The position numbers were made by a program, and so were the translations under genes. The notes below the pieces were generated by a model that did not search any database, was not told where the DNA came from, and saw only the letters and a list, made by a program, of their open reading frames with translations. From Bacillota bacterium (lineage in GTDB: Bacteria > Bacillota > Clostridia > Christensenellales > SZUA-584), in NCBI GenBank assembly GCA_023416745.1, contig JAEZHF010000058.1, positions 1 to 48,476 of the forward strand: a DNA stretch of 48,476 nt, written 5' to 3'. Shown here piece by piece: positions 1-7,927 of the stretch (position 1 is its first letter; each line of letters opens with the position of its first letter).

Positions 1-665
1 ATCCTGCCGTCCGGATACTGCAGCGTAAAGCTGTTCACCTCGTCGATGCCCTCATTGACAATCGCCGCGCCGGATGCGGTTGCGTATTCCGTCCCGAACG
101 CCGCAAACGCGGTCGACAGGGGGTATATGCCCACGTCCAGCATCGCGCCGCCCGCCATCTCCCTCTTGAAGCGCCACTGATTCCGGTTCCTGCTGTCGTC
201 ATAACCGAAGTTGGCAAACAGCGTTTTCGGCGTACCGATGCGGCCTTCCTTCACCCATTCCAGCGCCTTTTTCACCGCCGGAAAGAAGCGCGTCCATATG
301 CCCTCCATAAAGAACACGTCCATCTCGCGCGCCTTTTGCACCATCTGCTTCACCTGCGCGGCGCTGACGCCCAGCGGCTTGTCGCACAGCACCGCGCGCT
401 TTGCTTCCAGAAACATCAGTGTGTTCTCCAGATGCGCGGGATGCGGCGTGCCGATGTACACGATGTCGATATCGTCGTCCTTCGCCATCTCCTCATAGCT
501 GCCGTAAGCCTTGGTGATGCCGAACCTGTCCGCAAACGAGCGTGCCGAGTCCTTATTGCGGGACGCGACCGCGTAGATTTCCGCACCTTCCACGTGCTTT
601 AAGCCATCGGCGAACTGGCTGGAAATGTTGCCCGTACCGACGATAGCCCATTTGGTTTTCTTCAT
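1..665 (-). CDS. Gfo/Idh/MocA family oxidoreductase (3' end outside window)
   Basis: NAD(P)-dependent oxidoreductase of the Gfo/Idh/MocA family, which usually oxidises a hydroxyl of a sugar or cyclitol. The gene runs off the left edge, so about the last third is missing. It begins at the ATG at 663-665 with MKKTKWAIVGTGNIS, a Rossmann nucleotide-binding start, and has CDKPLG near residue 94, the family's EKP-like motif with the catalytic lysine. It is a near copy of the gene just upstream, 17 bp away: both start MKKTKW, share GTPxxxHLEN and ADRFGI, and share long identical DNA stretches (bases 4-44 match 1031-1071). It is therefore a recent tandem duplicate in the same transcript. The ribosome site (GGGACGGG) is poor, so translation may depend on coupling. 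The substrate cannot be read from the sequence. Confidence 0.9.
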   Translation of the reverse strand, partial: MKKTKWAIVGTGNISSQFADGLKHVEGAEIYAVASRNKDSARSFADRFGITKAYGSYEEMAKDDDIDIVYIGTPHPAHLENTLMFLEAKRAVLCDKPLGVSAAQVKQMVQKAREMDVFFMEGIWTRFFPAVKKALEWVKEGRIGTPKTLFANFGYDDSRNRNQWRFKREMAGGAMLDVGIYPLSTAFAAFGTEYATASGAAIVNEGIDEVNSFTLQYPDGR

Positions 666-682
666 TGGTTGTACCCGTCCCT

Positions 683-1693
683 TCACTTGTCCGCGTCGTA
701 CACCACGCCCCACATTTTGCGCAGCGCCTCCATCGTTTCCGCGAGCCTGATTGACTCATCCAGCGGTATCTCGGGCGCTTCTTTCAAGCCCTGCGCCACA
801 TAGCTTTGCACCGCGGCGGCCTCGTACTGGAAGCCGAACGACGGATACGGCAGTTCGAACAGCTCGCGTCCGCCGCTGCATTCAAACGGATCATCGCCCG
901 TCAGCTTCAGCTCCGCGCGGTTGGCGCGCCACCAGTCGTAGCCCTCGCCGATCACCACGCAGCCCTCGGAGCCGCTGATGACCACCTTGTTGTCCATCTT
1001 GGCCGCCAGCGCGCTGCCCAGCGTCGCGATTGTGCCGTCCGGATACTGCAGCGTAAAGCTGTTCACCTCGTCCACGCCGTTGTTCACAATGGCGGAGCCC
1101 GCGAGCGACGTATATTCGGAACCGAAGGCCGCGAAAGCCATCGCCAGCGGGTAAATGCCGACGTCCATCAGCGCGCCGCCCGACATCGATTTCTGGAAGC
1201 GCCACTGGTTGCGGTCCGCGCTCGCGTCGATGCCGAAGTTCGCGAAAAACGCCTTGGGCGTGCCGATGCGGCCCGTCCTCACCCACTCCAGCGCTTTCTT
1301 GACGGCAGGAAAGAACCGCGTCCACATGCCTTCCATGAAGAACACGTCTTTCTCGCGGGCCTTGGCAATCATCGCATTCACCTCAGCCGTATTGGAGCCC
1401 AGCGGCTTGTCGCACAGCACCGCGCGCCCCGCGTCCATATACATCAGTGAGTTCTCGAGATGCACCGTGTTGGGCGTACCGATATACACGATGTCGATAT
1501 CGTCGTCCTTGACCATCTCCTCATAGCTGCCGTAGGCCTTGGCGATGCCGAACCTGTCCGCGAACGAGCGCGCCGTGTCCCTGCTGCGGGACGCTACCGC
1601 GTGAATTTCCGCACCTTCCACATGCTTCAGCCCGTCGGTGAATCGGTTGGATATGTAGCCCGTCCCGACGATCCCCCATTTCGTCTTCTTCAT
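683..1693 (-). CDS. Gfo/Idh/MocA family oxidoreductase
   Basis: Complete 336-residue cytoplasmic NAD(P)-dependent dehydrogenase of the Gfo/Idh/MocA family, the usual length. The Rossmann motif GTGYIS is at residues 10-15, CDKPLG at 94-99 carries the catalytic Lys, and GGALMDVGIYP at 172-182 is the conserved C-terminal-domain motif where Asp and His/Tyr line the sugar site. It lies 78 bp downstream of a class II aldolase and 17 bp upstream of its own duplicate, so the three genes probably share one message starting near 2779. The context suggests oxidation or epimerisation of a sugar or polyol whose product the aldolase cleaves. Family assignment is secure; the substrate is unknown. Confidence 0.93.
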   Translation of the reverse strand: MKKTKWGIVGTGYISNRFTDGLKHVEGAEIHAVASRSRDTARSFADRFGIAKAYGSYEEMVKDDDIDIVYIGTPNTVHLENSLMYMDAGRAVLCDKPLGSNTAEVNAMIAKAREKDVFFMEGMWTRFFPAVKKALEWVRTGRIGTPKAFFANFGIDASADRNQWRFQKSMSGGALMDVGIYPLAMAFAAFGSEYTSLAGSAIVNNGVDEVNSFTLQYPDGTIATLGSALAAKMDNKVVISGSEGCVVIGEGYDWWRANRAELKLTGDDPFECSGGRELFELPYPSFGFQYEAAAVQSYVAQGLKEAPEIPLDESIRLAETMEALRKMWGVVYDADK

Positions 1694-1771
1694 CAGTCTT
1701 CTCGTCCTTTCGCATAATTGCAGGGCATTTTCCCTGTGTATTCGATGCTTAACACCGGCTCAAACCGTTTT

Positions 1772-2644
1772 TTAGCGTCTGCCATTCATGAACAGCTCTA
1801 TCTTGGCCTTGGCCTTTTGCTTCATGATTTCCTTGGACATGTGCTCAATATCGTGATAGTTCAGCGGCACCGCGGCTTCGCCGATGGCTTTGGATATTTC
1901 GGGTATGGGCGCCATGCTCATTTCGGTGTAGTAGTTGATCTTATTGAGACCCGCGCTCACCGCCTCCCTGATCTGCGCTTCGTCCACGCCGGACGAGCCA
2001 TGCATCACCAGTCCGCAGTTCACCCGCGCATGAATCTGCCTGAGCAGCGCAATATCCAGCTTTGGCTGCTCCACGAATATGCCGTGTACCGTGCCGAAGG
2101 ACACCGCCAGCATATCCACACCAGTGCGCTCCACAAACGCCGCCGCTTCATCCGGCTTGGTGAAATAATCCTCGATGTGGTCGATGGGAGCGCCGTATTC
2201 GGTGCAGCCGCCGTGCCCCAACACGTTGGAGGGCATCAGCCCCACCTCCGCCTCCACGATGAGGCCCAGGCTGTGCGCCAGCTCCGTGAATGCGCCCACC
2301 TTTTGCGCGTTCTCGTCAAACGGCAGGTGCGCGCAGTCGTACATGATGGACGTAAAGCCATGGCGCACTGCCTTTATCACGTATTCATACGCCAGACCGT
2401 GGTCCAGATGGATGATGACCGGCACCTTGGCGCGCAGTGCAAAGTGTGTGAACAACGGCCCCATCACATCGATGGGCGCCCACGGCTCGTGCAGCTGGGC
2501 GTGGCTTAATATCACCGGCGCGTTCAGCTCCTCCGCCGCCTCGATCACGGCCAGTATGCCCGGCAGCGACGTCGCGTTGATGCTTGCCAGCGCGTAGTTG
2601 TTCTTCATGGAATCAAGCAGTATCTCTTTGGGGTTTGCCAGCAT
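1772..2644 (-). CDS. Class II fructose-bisphosphate aldolase family protein
   Basis: 290-residue class II (zinc) ketose-phosphate aldolase family enzyme, expected to split a ketose phosphate to dihydroxyacetone phosphate and an aldehyde. HLDH at 79-82 supplies the catalytic Asp and first zinc His; EAEVG is at 131-135; zinc His residues fall in GTVHG (H187) and MHGSSGV (H215). Two places differ from the usual family: SFGTVHGIF instead of the usual IGTSHG-type motif, and INYYTEM instead of INVxT, near the phosphate and substrate site. This suggests an unusual substrate. The start at 2644 is chosen over an upstream ATG because AAAGGAG sits just before it and the upstream extension runs through hairpin repeats. 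It heads a unit with the two Gfo/Idh/MocA genes. Confidence 0.9.
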   Translation of the reverse strand: MLANPKEILLDSMKNNYALASINATSLPGILAVIEAAEELNAPVILSHAQLHEPWAPIDVMGPLFTHFALRAKVPVIIHLDHGLAYEYVIKAVRHGFTSIMYDCAHLPFDENAQKVGAFTELAHSLGLIVEAEVGLMPSNVLGHGGCTEYGAPIDHIEDYFTKPDEAAAFVERTGVDMLAVSFGTVHGIFVEQPKLDIALLRQIHARVNCGLVMHGSSGVDEAQIREAVSAGLNKINYYTEMSMAPIPEISKAIGEAAVPLNYHDIEHMSKEIMKQKAKAKIELFMNGRR

Positions 2645-2688
2645 GGATGTCTGTTTCTCCTTTGTGTTTGATAAAAATGGGCAATACC

Positions 2689-2764
2689 GGAGGCTCTGCC
2701 TCCAGACCATCGCCAAAGGGATAGTTCCCTTTGGAATCCTATACGAAATGCCGGGTGGCATTTC
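2689..2764. repeat. Modular hairpin repeat, copy 1 (three stems)
   Basis: Three consecutive perfect hairpins: GGAGGC-tct-GCCTCC (2689-2703), CAAAGGGA-tagt-TCCCTTTG (2714-2733, followed by GGAATCC) and GAAATGCC-gggt-GGCATTTC (2745-2764). The same modules in the same order recur at 24392-24510, so this is a dispersed repeat, not a chance fold. Here it lies between the aldolase promoter and start codon and would be in the 5' leader of that mRNA. Confidence 0.75.
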
Positions 2765-2778
2765 TCAGGGTGATTTTT

Positions 2779-2787
2779 ATTATACCA
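2779..2787 (-). promoter_or_regulatory. Extended -10 promoter for the aldolase unit
   Basis: On the minus strand TGGTATAAT matches an extended -10 element (TGnTATAAT), with a poor -35 region upstream. It lies between the terminator of the preceding operon and the aldolase start, so the aldolase and Gfo/Idh genes are probably transcribed separately, with a leader of about 130 nt. Confidence 0.55.
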
Positions 2788-2842
2788 TAAAAGAGGCAGA
2801 TTGGGCCAACATGAGCATTTCAGGCTGTCTGCTTTTCGGAGT

Positions 2843-2866
2843 AAAAAAATGAGGCTATTACGCCTC
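2843..2866 (-). terminator. Intrinsic terminator closing the 4-hydroxybutyryl-CoA operon
   Basis: On the minus strand GAGGC-gtaata-GCCTC is followed by ATTTTTTT, about 50 bases after the stop codon of the iron alcohol dehydrogenase. The stem is short (5 bp) but the U-tract is strong. Confidence 0.65.
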
Positions 2867-2917
2867 GAGTATGTGAATCGTGTTGTCAATCTGCCTGCAG
2901 CTCTGGGCTGCATAAAC

Positions 2918-4090
2918 TCACAGGCAGCGCCTGTAAATCTCCTCAAGATCGGCCCGCTCCACCTTTTTGGGGTGGCCGCCGATATCCCATTTGTACGCCG
3001 TCATCGCGAGATCCACCGCGGCCTTGATATCCTCATGCGTCATGCCGTAAGACGCGTACGTCTCGTTGATGTCGATGTCCTTGTACAGCTGCGCCAGTAT
3101 CTCGGGCAGCTTCGCAGCCTTTTGCGCCTCAGGCAGGCACGATACCGACGGGTCGAGAATCTCGGCCACCTTGGCGAACTTGGGCTGCGCCGCGGGGATC
3201 GTCCACTCGATGATGACCGGCAGGCACACCGCCAGCGTCGCGCCGTGCGGCGCGTCCGTGATACCGCTCACCGGCTGACCAATTGCATGCGGCAGCGCCA
3301 GACCGGACTGCACGAACGCCGCGCCCGCCAGTGTGCAGGACAGCGCCATGCCCATACGCCCGTCGATATTGGACGGGTCGTTCACCGCCGTGCGGATGTG
3401 CTTCGCGAACAGCTCCATCGACTTCACGGCCAGCATTTCCGACCACTCCGTCGCGCCGTTGGCGATGTACGACTCAAACGCGTGCGCGAACGTATCCACG
3501 CCGGTGTGCGCCGTCACCTTCTTGGGGACGGACACCATCAGCTCCGGGTCCACGATGGATACAGCGGGATATATGTGCTCGTTGATGATGGTCGCCTTCA
3601 TCTTGAGGTCGTGATTGTTGATCACTGAGCAGTGCGTGGCCTCGGTGCCGGTGCCCGCCGTGGTGGGCACGGTGATGATGGGCAATCCGGGCGCCACTGG
3701 GCGCTTCACGTTGTCCGGCGCGTAGTATTCGGTGTAATCCCACACCGAGCCGCCGTGCACCGACGCCAGCGCAATGGCCTTCGCCGTATCAATGGCGCTG
3801 CCGCCGCCGATGCCGATCACGAGGTCGCAGCCATTCTCGTTGCAGAGGACGACACCCGCGTCCATCGTTTTATGCCTCGGGTTGGGCACCACGTCGTAGA
3901 ACTCCACCGCGTCCACGCCGTTGGCTTTGAGGTCTTCGCGCACCGCGTCTGCCAGCTTGCCGCCCTTTAAAAACGGGTCGTATACGATAAACGCCTTCTT
4001 GCCGTACGCGGCGCTCCGCTTGCCGAGTTCAGCAACACGTCCGGGCCCCACGATCAGCCTGACCGGGAAAAACATATCGAACTGTTTCAT
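2918..4090 (-). CDS. Iron-containing alcohol dehydrogenase
   Basis: Fe(II)-dependent, NAD(P)H-linked alcohol dehydrogenase (about 390 residues, typical length), interconverting an aldehyde and a primary alcohol or diol. The N-terminal half has GGGSAIDTAK, the nucleotide-binding motif. The C-terminal half has the iron ligands in GVDTFAHAFES (Asp, His), PHAIGQP (His) and DAPHGATLAV (His). It is the last gene of the operon, 45 bp after 3-hydroxybutyryl-CoA dehydrogenase and before an intrinsic terminator. The ATG at 4090 is preferred to the one at 4099, because AGGAGG ends one base before the first ATG but ten bases before the second. It may regenerate NAD+ by reducing an aldehyde from the pathway; 1,3-propanediol or butanol dehydrogenase activities are possible alternatives. 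Confidence 0.92.
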   Translation of the reverse strand: MKQFDMFFPVRLIVGPGRVAELGKRSAAYGKKAFIVYDPFLKGGKLADAVREDLKANGVDAVEFYDVVPNPRHKTMDAGVVLCNENGCDLVIGIGGGSAIDTAKAIALASVHGGSVWDYTEYYAPDNVKRPVAPGLPIITVPTTAGTGTEATHCSVINNHDLKMKATIINEHIYPAVSIVDPELMVSVPKKVTAHTGVDTFAHAFESYIANGATEWSEMLAVKSMELFAKHIRTAVNDPSNIDGRMGMALSCTLAGAAFVQSGLALPHAIGQPVSGITDAPHGATLAVCLPVIIEWTIPAAQPKFAKVAEILDPSVSCLPEAQKAAKLPEILAQLYKDIDINETYASYGMTHEDIKAAVDLAMTAYKWDIGGHPKKVERADLEEIYRRCL

Positions 4091-4135
4091 CTTCACCATT
4101 CCTCCTGAATATTAAGATAAATGACAATTAATCCA

Positions 4136-4975
4136 TCAGTAATCAAAGAATCCTTTTTTGGTCTTGCGCCCGAGGTACCCCGCGCGCACCATCTTTTTCA
4201 GCTGCGGGTGCGGACGGTATTTCGGGTCGCCCGTCTCTTTATACAGCTGCTCCATGATGGCAAGGTTGACGTCGTTGCCGATCAGATCGGCCAGCGCCAG
4301 CGGCCCCATCGGGTGGCCCGCGCCCAGCTTCATCGCCTTGTCGATATCCTCCGCGGACGCGGTGCCCTCAGCCAGCACCTGCACCGCCTCGTTGATCATG
4401 GGTATCAGCAGCCGGTTCACCACAAACCCCGGCGCTTCGTTGACGGTGACGGGATCCTTGCCGACTGCAATCGCCGTGCCGCTCACAAACGCCATCGTTT
4501 CGTCCGACGTCTGTGCGCCGCGGATCACTTCCACCAGCTTCATCACCGGCGCGGGGTTGAAGAAGTGCATACCCGCCACACGGTCCGGACGGCCTGAGCC
4601 GGATGCGATCTCCGTGACGGACAGCGACGACGTATTGGTCGCAAACACCGCTTCCGGCGGGCAGACAGCGTTCAGCGACGCGAACAGTGCTATCTTGACG
4701 TCGATGCGCTCCGTCACCGCCTCTATGGCCAGCGCGCAGCCGGCGGCATCGCCAAGCTCTGTGCTGCCTTTGACGGCGGCCAGCGCCGCTTGCTTCTGCT
4801 CTTCAGACATTTTGCCCTTCTCGCACTGCCGCTCCAGCGCATTGCGCAAGGCGGCCAGCCCTTTTTCCACAAGAGCGGCGTTGATATCATACAGCGTCAC
4901 CGTCCATCTGCCTGTCAGAAAAACCTGCGCAATTCCGGCGCCCATCGTTCCGGCGCCCGCAATGAATACATTCAT
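4136..4975 (-). CDS. hbd: 3-hydroxybutyryl-CoA dehydrogenase
   Basis: Oxidises (S)-3-hydroxybutyryl-CoA to acetoacetyl-CoA, or the reverse, with NAD(P). The 279 residues match the usual clostridial Hbd length. GAGTMG at residues 7-12 is the dinucleotide motif; NTSSL lies in the middle; HFFNPAPVMKLVEV contains the catalytic His; VNEAPGFVVNR and the GHPMGPLALADLIG C-terminal domain motif follow. The start at 4975 (MNVFIAGAGTMG) gives an 8-base spacing to AAGGAG; the in-frame ATG at 4981 would be too close. It sits between crotonase and an iron alcohol dehydrogenase, 21 bp after crotonase, so the three beta-oxidation-type genes are co-transcribed. Confidence 0.96.
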   Translation of the reverse strand: MNVFIAGAGTMGAGIAQVFLTGRWTVTLYDINAALVEKGLAALRNALERQCEKGKMSEEQKQAALAAVKGSTELGDAAGCALAIEAVTERIDVKIALFASLNAVCPPEAVFATNTSSLSVTEIASGSGRPDRVAGMHFFNPAPVMKLVEVIRGAQTSDETMAFVSGTAIAVGKDPVTVNEAPGFVVNRLLIPMINEAVQVLAEGTASAEDIDKAMKLGAGHPMGPLALADLIGNDVNLAIMEQLYKETGDPKYRPHPQLKKMVRAGYLGRKTKKGFFDY

Positions 4976-4996
4976 ATACATATCTCCTTGTCGCGA

Positions 4997-5749
4997 TTAT
5001 TTCTTCCGCCGCTCCAGAAACGCGGTCATCAGGCTCTTCGGATCGTCCGTGGTAAAGCAGGCGGCATATGTGTTCGCTTCCAGCTCCAGCCCTTCGTCTA
5101 TTCCCACCTCTAGGCCTTCGTTCACCGCTTGTTTCGCATTGCGCAGCGCAGAAGGCGGCATGCTTGCTATCTTCTTTGCCAGCACCGTCACGGTATCCAT
5201 CAGCTCTGCCTTGGGCACCACGTCCTCCGCCAGCCCCAGCTGATACGCCCGTTCCGCCTTGATGGTGCCGCAGGTGAACAGCAAATACTTTGCCGCTGCC
5301 TTGCCGATAAGCTTTGGCAGCCTTTGGGTGCCGCCCCAGCCGGGCGTCATACCCAGAGAGGCCTCCGGCTGGCCCACTGCTGCGCTGTCCGCCATCACGC
5401 GGATATCCGCGCTCATCGCCAGCTCCAGCCCGCCGCCCAGCGCGTAGCCGTTCACTGCCGCGATCACGGGGATGGGCAGCGTCTCAATGCGGCGGAACAC
5501 GCGGTTACCGAACCGGCTGTATTCTTTCGCCTGCTCCGGCGTGAAGTCCTTCATGCCTGCGATGTCCGCACCTGCCGCGAACGCCTTCTCACCCGCGCCG
5601 GTGATCACCAGCACGGCAGCGTCCTGAAGGCTGTCCAGCGCTTCTTCCATCTCGCGCAGCATGGCCACACTGATGGCGTTGAGCGCCTGTTCATTGCACA
5701 GCGTCATCACAGCGATACGGTCTTTGATTTCCAGGCTGATCAGCTCCAT
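4997..5749 (-). CDS. crt: Enoyl-CoA hydratase / crotonase
   Basis: Short-chain enoyl-CoA hydratase (250 residues) adding water to crotonyl-CoA to give 3-hydroxybutyryl-CoA. AAGADIAGM forms the CoA oxyanion-hole region. NGYALGGGLELAM and QPEASLGMTPGWGGTQRLP carry the two catalytic glutamates of true hydratases, so this is not one of the crotonase relatives lacking them. The start at 5749 follows GGGAGG and is preferred over an upstream ATG whose extension has shadow-like arginine-rich composition. It lies 11 bp after thiolase and 21 bp before Hbd. Together with the dehydratase further upstream it links crotonyl-CoA to acetyl-CoA. Confidence 0.95.
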   Translation of the reverse strand: MELISLEIKDRIAVMTLCNEQALNAISVAMLREMEEALDSLQDAAVLVITGAGEKAFAAGADIAGMKDFTPEQAKEYSRFGNRVFRRIETLPIPVIAAVNGYALGGGLELAMSADIRVMADSAAVGQPEASLGMTPGWGGTQRLPKLIGKAAAKYLLFTCGTIKAERAYQLGLAEDVVPKAELMDTVTVLAKKIASMPPSALRNAKQAVNEGLEVGIDEGLELEANTYAACFTTDDPKSLMTAFLERRKK

Positions 5750-5760
5750 AAAAGCCTCCC

Positions 5761-6939
5761 TTATGCGCGCTCGACGATGAGCGCCTCTCCCATACCGCCG
5801 CCGATGCACAGCGTGGCCAACCCCAGCTTTTCACCGCGCCTGCGCATCTCGTGCAGCAGTGTCACCAGTATGCGGCAGCCGGACGCGCCGATGGGATGCC
5901 CCAGCGCAATCGCGCCGCCGTTTACGTTCACCTTATTCATGTTGAAGCCCAGCTCACGCGCCACCGCGATGCTCTGCGACGCAAACGCCTCGTTGGCCTC
6001 GATGAGTCCGATATCTTTTTGCTGCACGCCGCCGCGCTCCAGCGCCTGCCGCACTGACGGCACCGGCCCGATGCCCATCACGGACGGGTCCACGCCTTTG
6101 GAGCCGTACGACACGATGCGCCCCAGCGGTTTGAGCCCGTGCTTTTGCACAAATGCTTCGCTCGCCACGATCACCGCCGCCGCACCGTCGTTGATGCCCG
6201 ACGCGTTGCCCGCCGTCACCGTGCCGTCCCTGTCGAAAGCGGGGCGCAGCTTCGCCAGCTTCTCCGCCGTCGTATCGGGGCGGGGATATTCGTCGGTGTC
6301 CACCACCGTCACCGCACCCTTTTTACCCGGCACCTGAACCGGCACGATCTCATCCGCGAACCGCCCGGATGCCAGCGCACGCGCAGCCTTGCCCTGCGAT
6401 TCCGCCGCAAACGCGTCCTGCTCCTCGCGGGATATGCCATACTGCTTCGCCACATTCTCCGCCGTGATGCCCATATGATAGTCGTTAAACACGTCCCACA
6501 GGCCGTCAGCCACCATATAGTCCACCGCCGCCGCGTTGCCCATGCGTGCGCCCCATCGCAGACCGTTAAGCAGATATGGCGCGGCCGACATGTTCTCCAT
6601 GCCGCCCGCCACGATGCAGTCCGCATCGCCTGCCTTGATCTTCTGAGCGGCCAGCACCACAGCGTTCAGGCCCGAACCGCACACCTTGTTCAGCGTCATT
6701 GCCGGAACCTCTTGGGGAAGCCCTGCATCCATTGCGGCCTGACGGGCGGTGTTCTGCCCGAGCCCCGCCTGCAGCACGTTGCCCAAAACCACCTCGTCCA
6801 CCAGCTCCAGTGCAATGCCCGCCTGCTCCAGCGCTGCCTTCACCGCCGCGCCGCCCAGCTTTGGCGCGGGCACGCTGCTCAGCGCACCGCCGAATGACCC
6901 GATAGCCGTTCTCTTAGCCGCGACGATGTACACGTTCAT
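5761..6939 (-). CDS. thlA: Acetyl-CoA acetyltransferase (thiolase)
   Basis: 392-residue biosynthetic/degradative thiolase interconverting acetoacetyl-CoA plus CoA and two acetyl-CoA. The nucleophile C87 is in NKVCGSG, the catalytic H348 in GGAIALGHPIGASG, and the acid/base C378 in CIGGGMG; NEAFA is also present, so all catalytic groups are intact. The start codon directly abuts the stop of the upstream transketolase gene (no intergenic base), indicating translational coupling, with AGAGGA as ribosome site inside the end of that gene. In context it finishes conversion of 4-hydroxybutyryl-CoA carbon to acetyl-CoA, or starts the reverse route. Confidence 0.96.
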   Translation of the reverse strand: MNVYIVAAKRTAIGSFGGALSSVPAPKLGGAAVKAALEQAGIALELVDEVVLGNVLQAGLGQNTARQAAMDAGLPQEVPAMTLNKVCGSGLNAVVLAAQKIKAGDADCIVAGGMENMSAAPYLLNGLRWGARMGNAAAVDYMVADGLWDVFNDYHMGITAENVAKQYGISREEQDAFAAESQGKAARALASGRFADEIVPVQVPGKKGAVTVVDTDEYPRPDTTAEKLAKLRPAFDRDGTVTAGNASGINDGAAAVIVASEAFVQKHGLKPLGRIVSYGSKGVDPSVMGIGPVPSVRQALERGGVQQKDIGLIEANEAFASQSIAVARELGFNMNKVNVNGGAIALGHPIGASGCRILVTLLHEMRRRGEKLGLATLCIGGGMGEALIVERA

Positions 6940-7917
6940 TTATGCGTTCCTCTTTCTCTCCAGCACCTTTTGGCACTTTTTAACAATATCATTCGCCGTC
7001 AGGCCGAATCTTTCCTTCAGATATTCCACGGAACCCACTTCACCGAACTCGTCGTTAACACCCACGCGCTCCATCGGCACGGGCGCATGCTCGCCCAGCA
7101 CCTCCGCCACCGCGCTGCCGAGTCCGCCGATGATGTTGTGGTTCTCTGCCGTCACGACGGCGCCCGTCTCACGCGCACACTGCGCGATCAGCTCCGCGTC
7201 GATGGGTTTGATGGTGAATATGTTGACCACGCGGCACGAGACGCCCGCTTTAGCCAGCTCGTCCGCCGCCGTCAGCGCGTCCGCCACGCAGATGCCTGCC
7301 GCGATAATCGTGAGGTCGCTGCCTTCGCGCACCACCACACCCTTGCCGATGTCAAAAGTGCTGCCCGCTTCGAATATTGTGACCATCTTCTTGCGCGACA
7401 ACCGGATGTAGAACATGCCGTATGTGTTCGCGGCCTGGCGCACGATGTCCGCCAGCATTGCCGCGTCAGTTGGCTCGATGATCGTCATGGTGGGGATGAT
7501 GCGCATGATGCCGATGTCCTCAAACGGCATGTGCGTGCCGCCGTTGAGCGACGCGGTGACGCCCGGGTCGCTGCCCACCACCTTCACGTTGAGTCCGGCG
7601 TACGCGCACGACAGAAATACCTGATCCGCCGCGCGCCGTGTGGCAAAAGTGCCAAAAGTGTGCGCAAACGGTATCTTGCCCACTGCCGACATCCCAGCGG
7701 CCACGCCGAACATATTGGCCTCCTGTATGCCGCAGTTGATCGCCTGATCCGGATATTCCTTTGCGAACTTGGCCACGCCCACGGCGGCCATCAGGTCCGC
7801 GTCCAGTATCACGATGTCCTTGTTTGTCTTCGCCAGCTCCATCAGCGTGTCGCAGTACACGTCGCGCATCGCCTGCTCGTCTTCGGCCCGGGTCTGGGAA
7901 ATCTTTATATTTGCCAT
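6940..7917 (-). CDS. Transketolase, C-terminal (PYR plus C-terminal) subunit
   Basis: Second half of a split thiamine-diphosphate transketolase (325 residues), transferring a two-carbon ketol unit between sugar phosphates. The pyrimidine-binding domain carries the catalytic Glu in GIQEANM, followed by HTFGTFATRRAADQ and DPGVTASLNGGTH; the C-terminal regulatory domain follows from about residue 200 (IIAAGICVADAL). The start at 7917 follows AAGGAGG. The N-terminal subunit lies 10 bp upstream, so the pair makes a heteromeric enzyme. Split transketolases are common in Firmicutes and Archaea and often serve specialised catabolic routes. Its place between a 4-hydroxybutyryl-CoA dehydratase and a thiolase is not one I know from described pathways. 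Confidence 0.92.
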   Translation of the reverse strand: MANIKISQTRAEDEQAMRDVYCDTLMELAKTNKDIVILDADLMAAVGVAKFAKEYPDQAINCGIQEANMFGVAAGMSAVGKIPFAHTFGTFATRRAADQVFLSCAYAGLNVKVVGSDPGVTASLNGGTHMPFEDIGIMRIIPTMTIIEPTDAAMLADIVRQAANTYGMFYIRLSRKKMVTIFEAGSTFDIGKGVVVREGSDLTIIAAGICVADALTAADELAKAGVSCRVVNIFTIKPIDAELIAQCARETGAVVTAENHNIIGGLGSAVAEVLGEHAPVPMERVGVNDEFGEVGSVEYLKERFGLTANDIVKKCQKVLERKRNA

Positions 7918-7927
7918 GTCGTCCTCC

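Noticed and set aside
5129..6337. 402-codon plus-strand frame over crotonase and thiolase
   Set aside because: Its sense strand covers two conserved enzymes in other frames. The translation is His/Arg-rich low complexity and it has no ribosome site.
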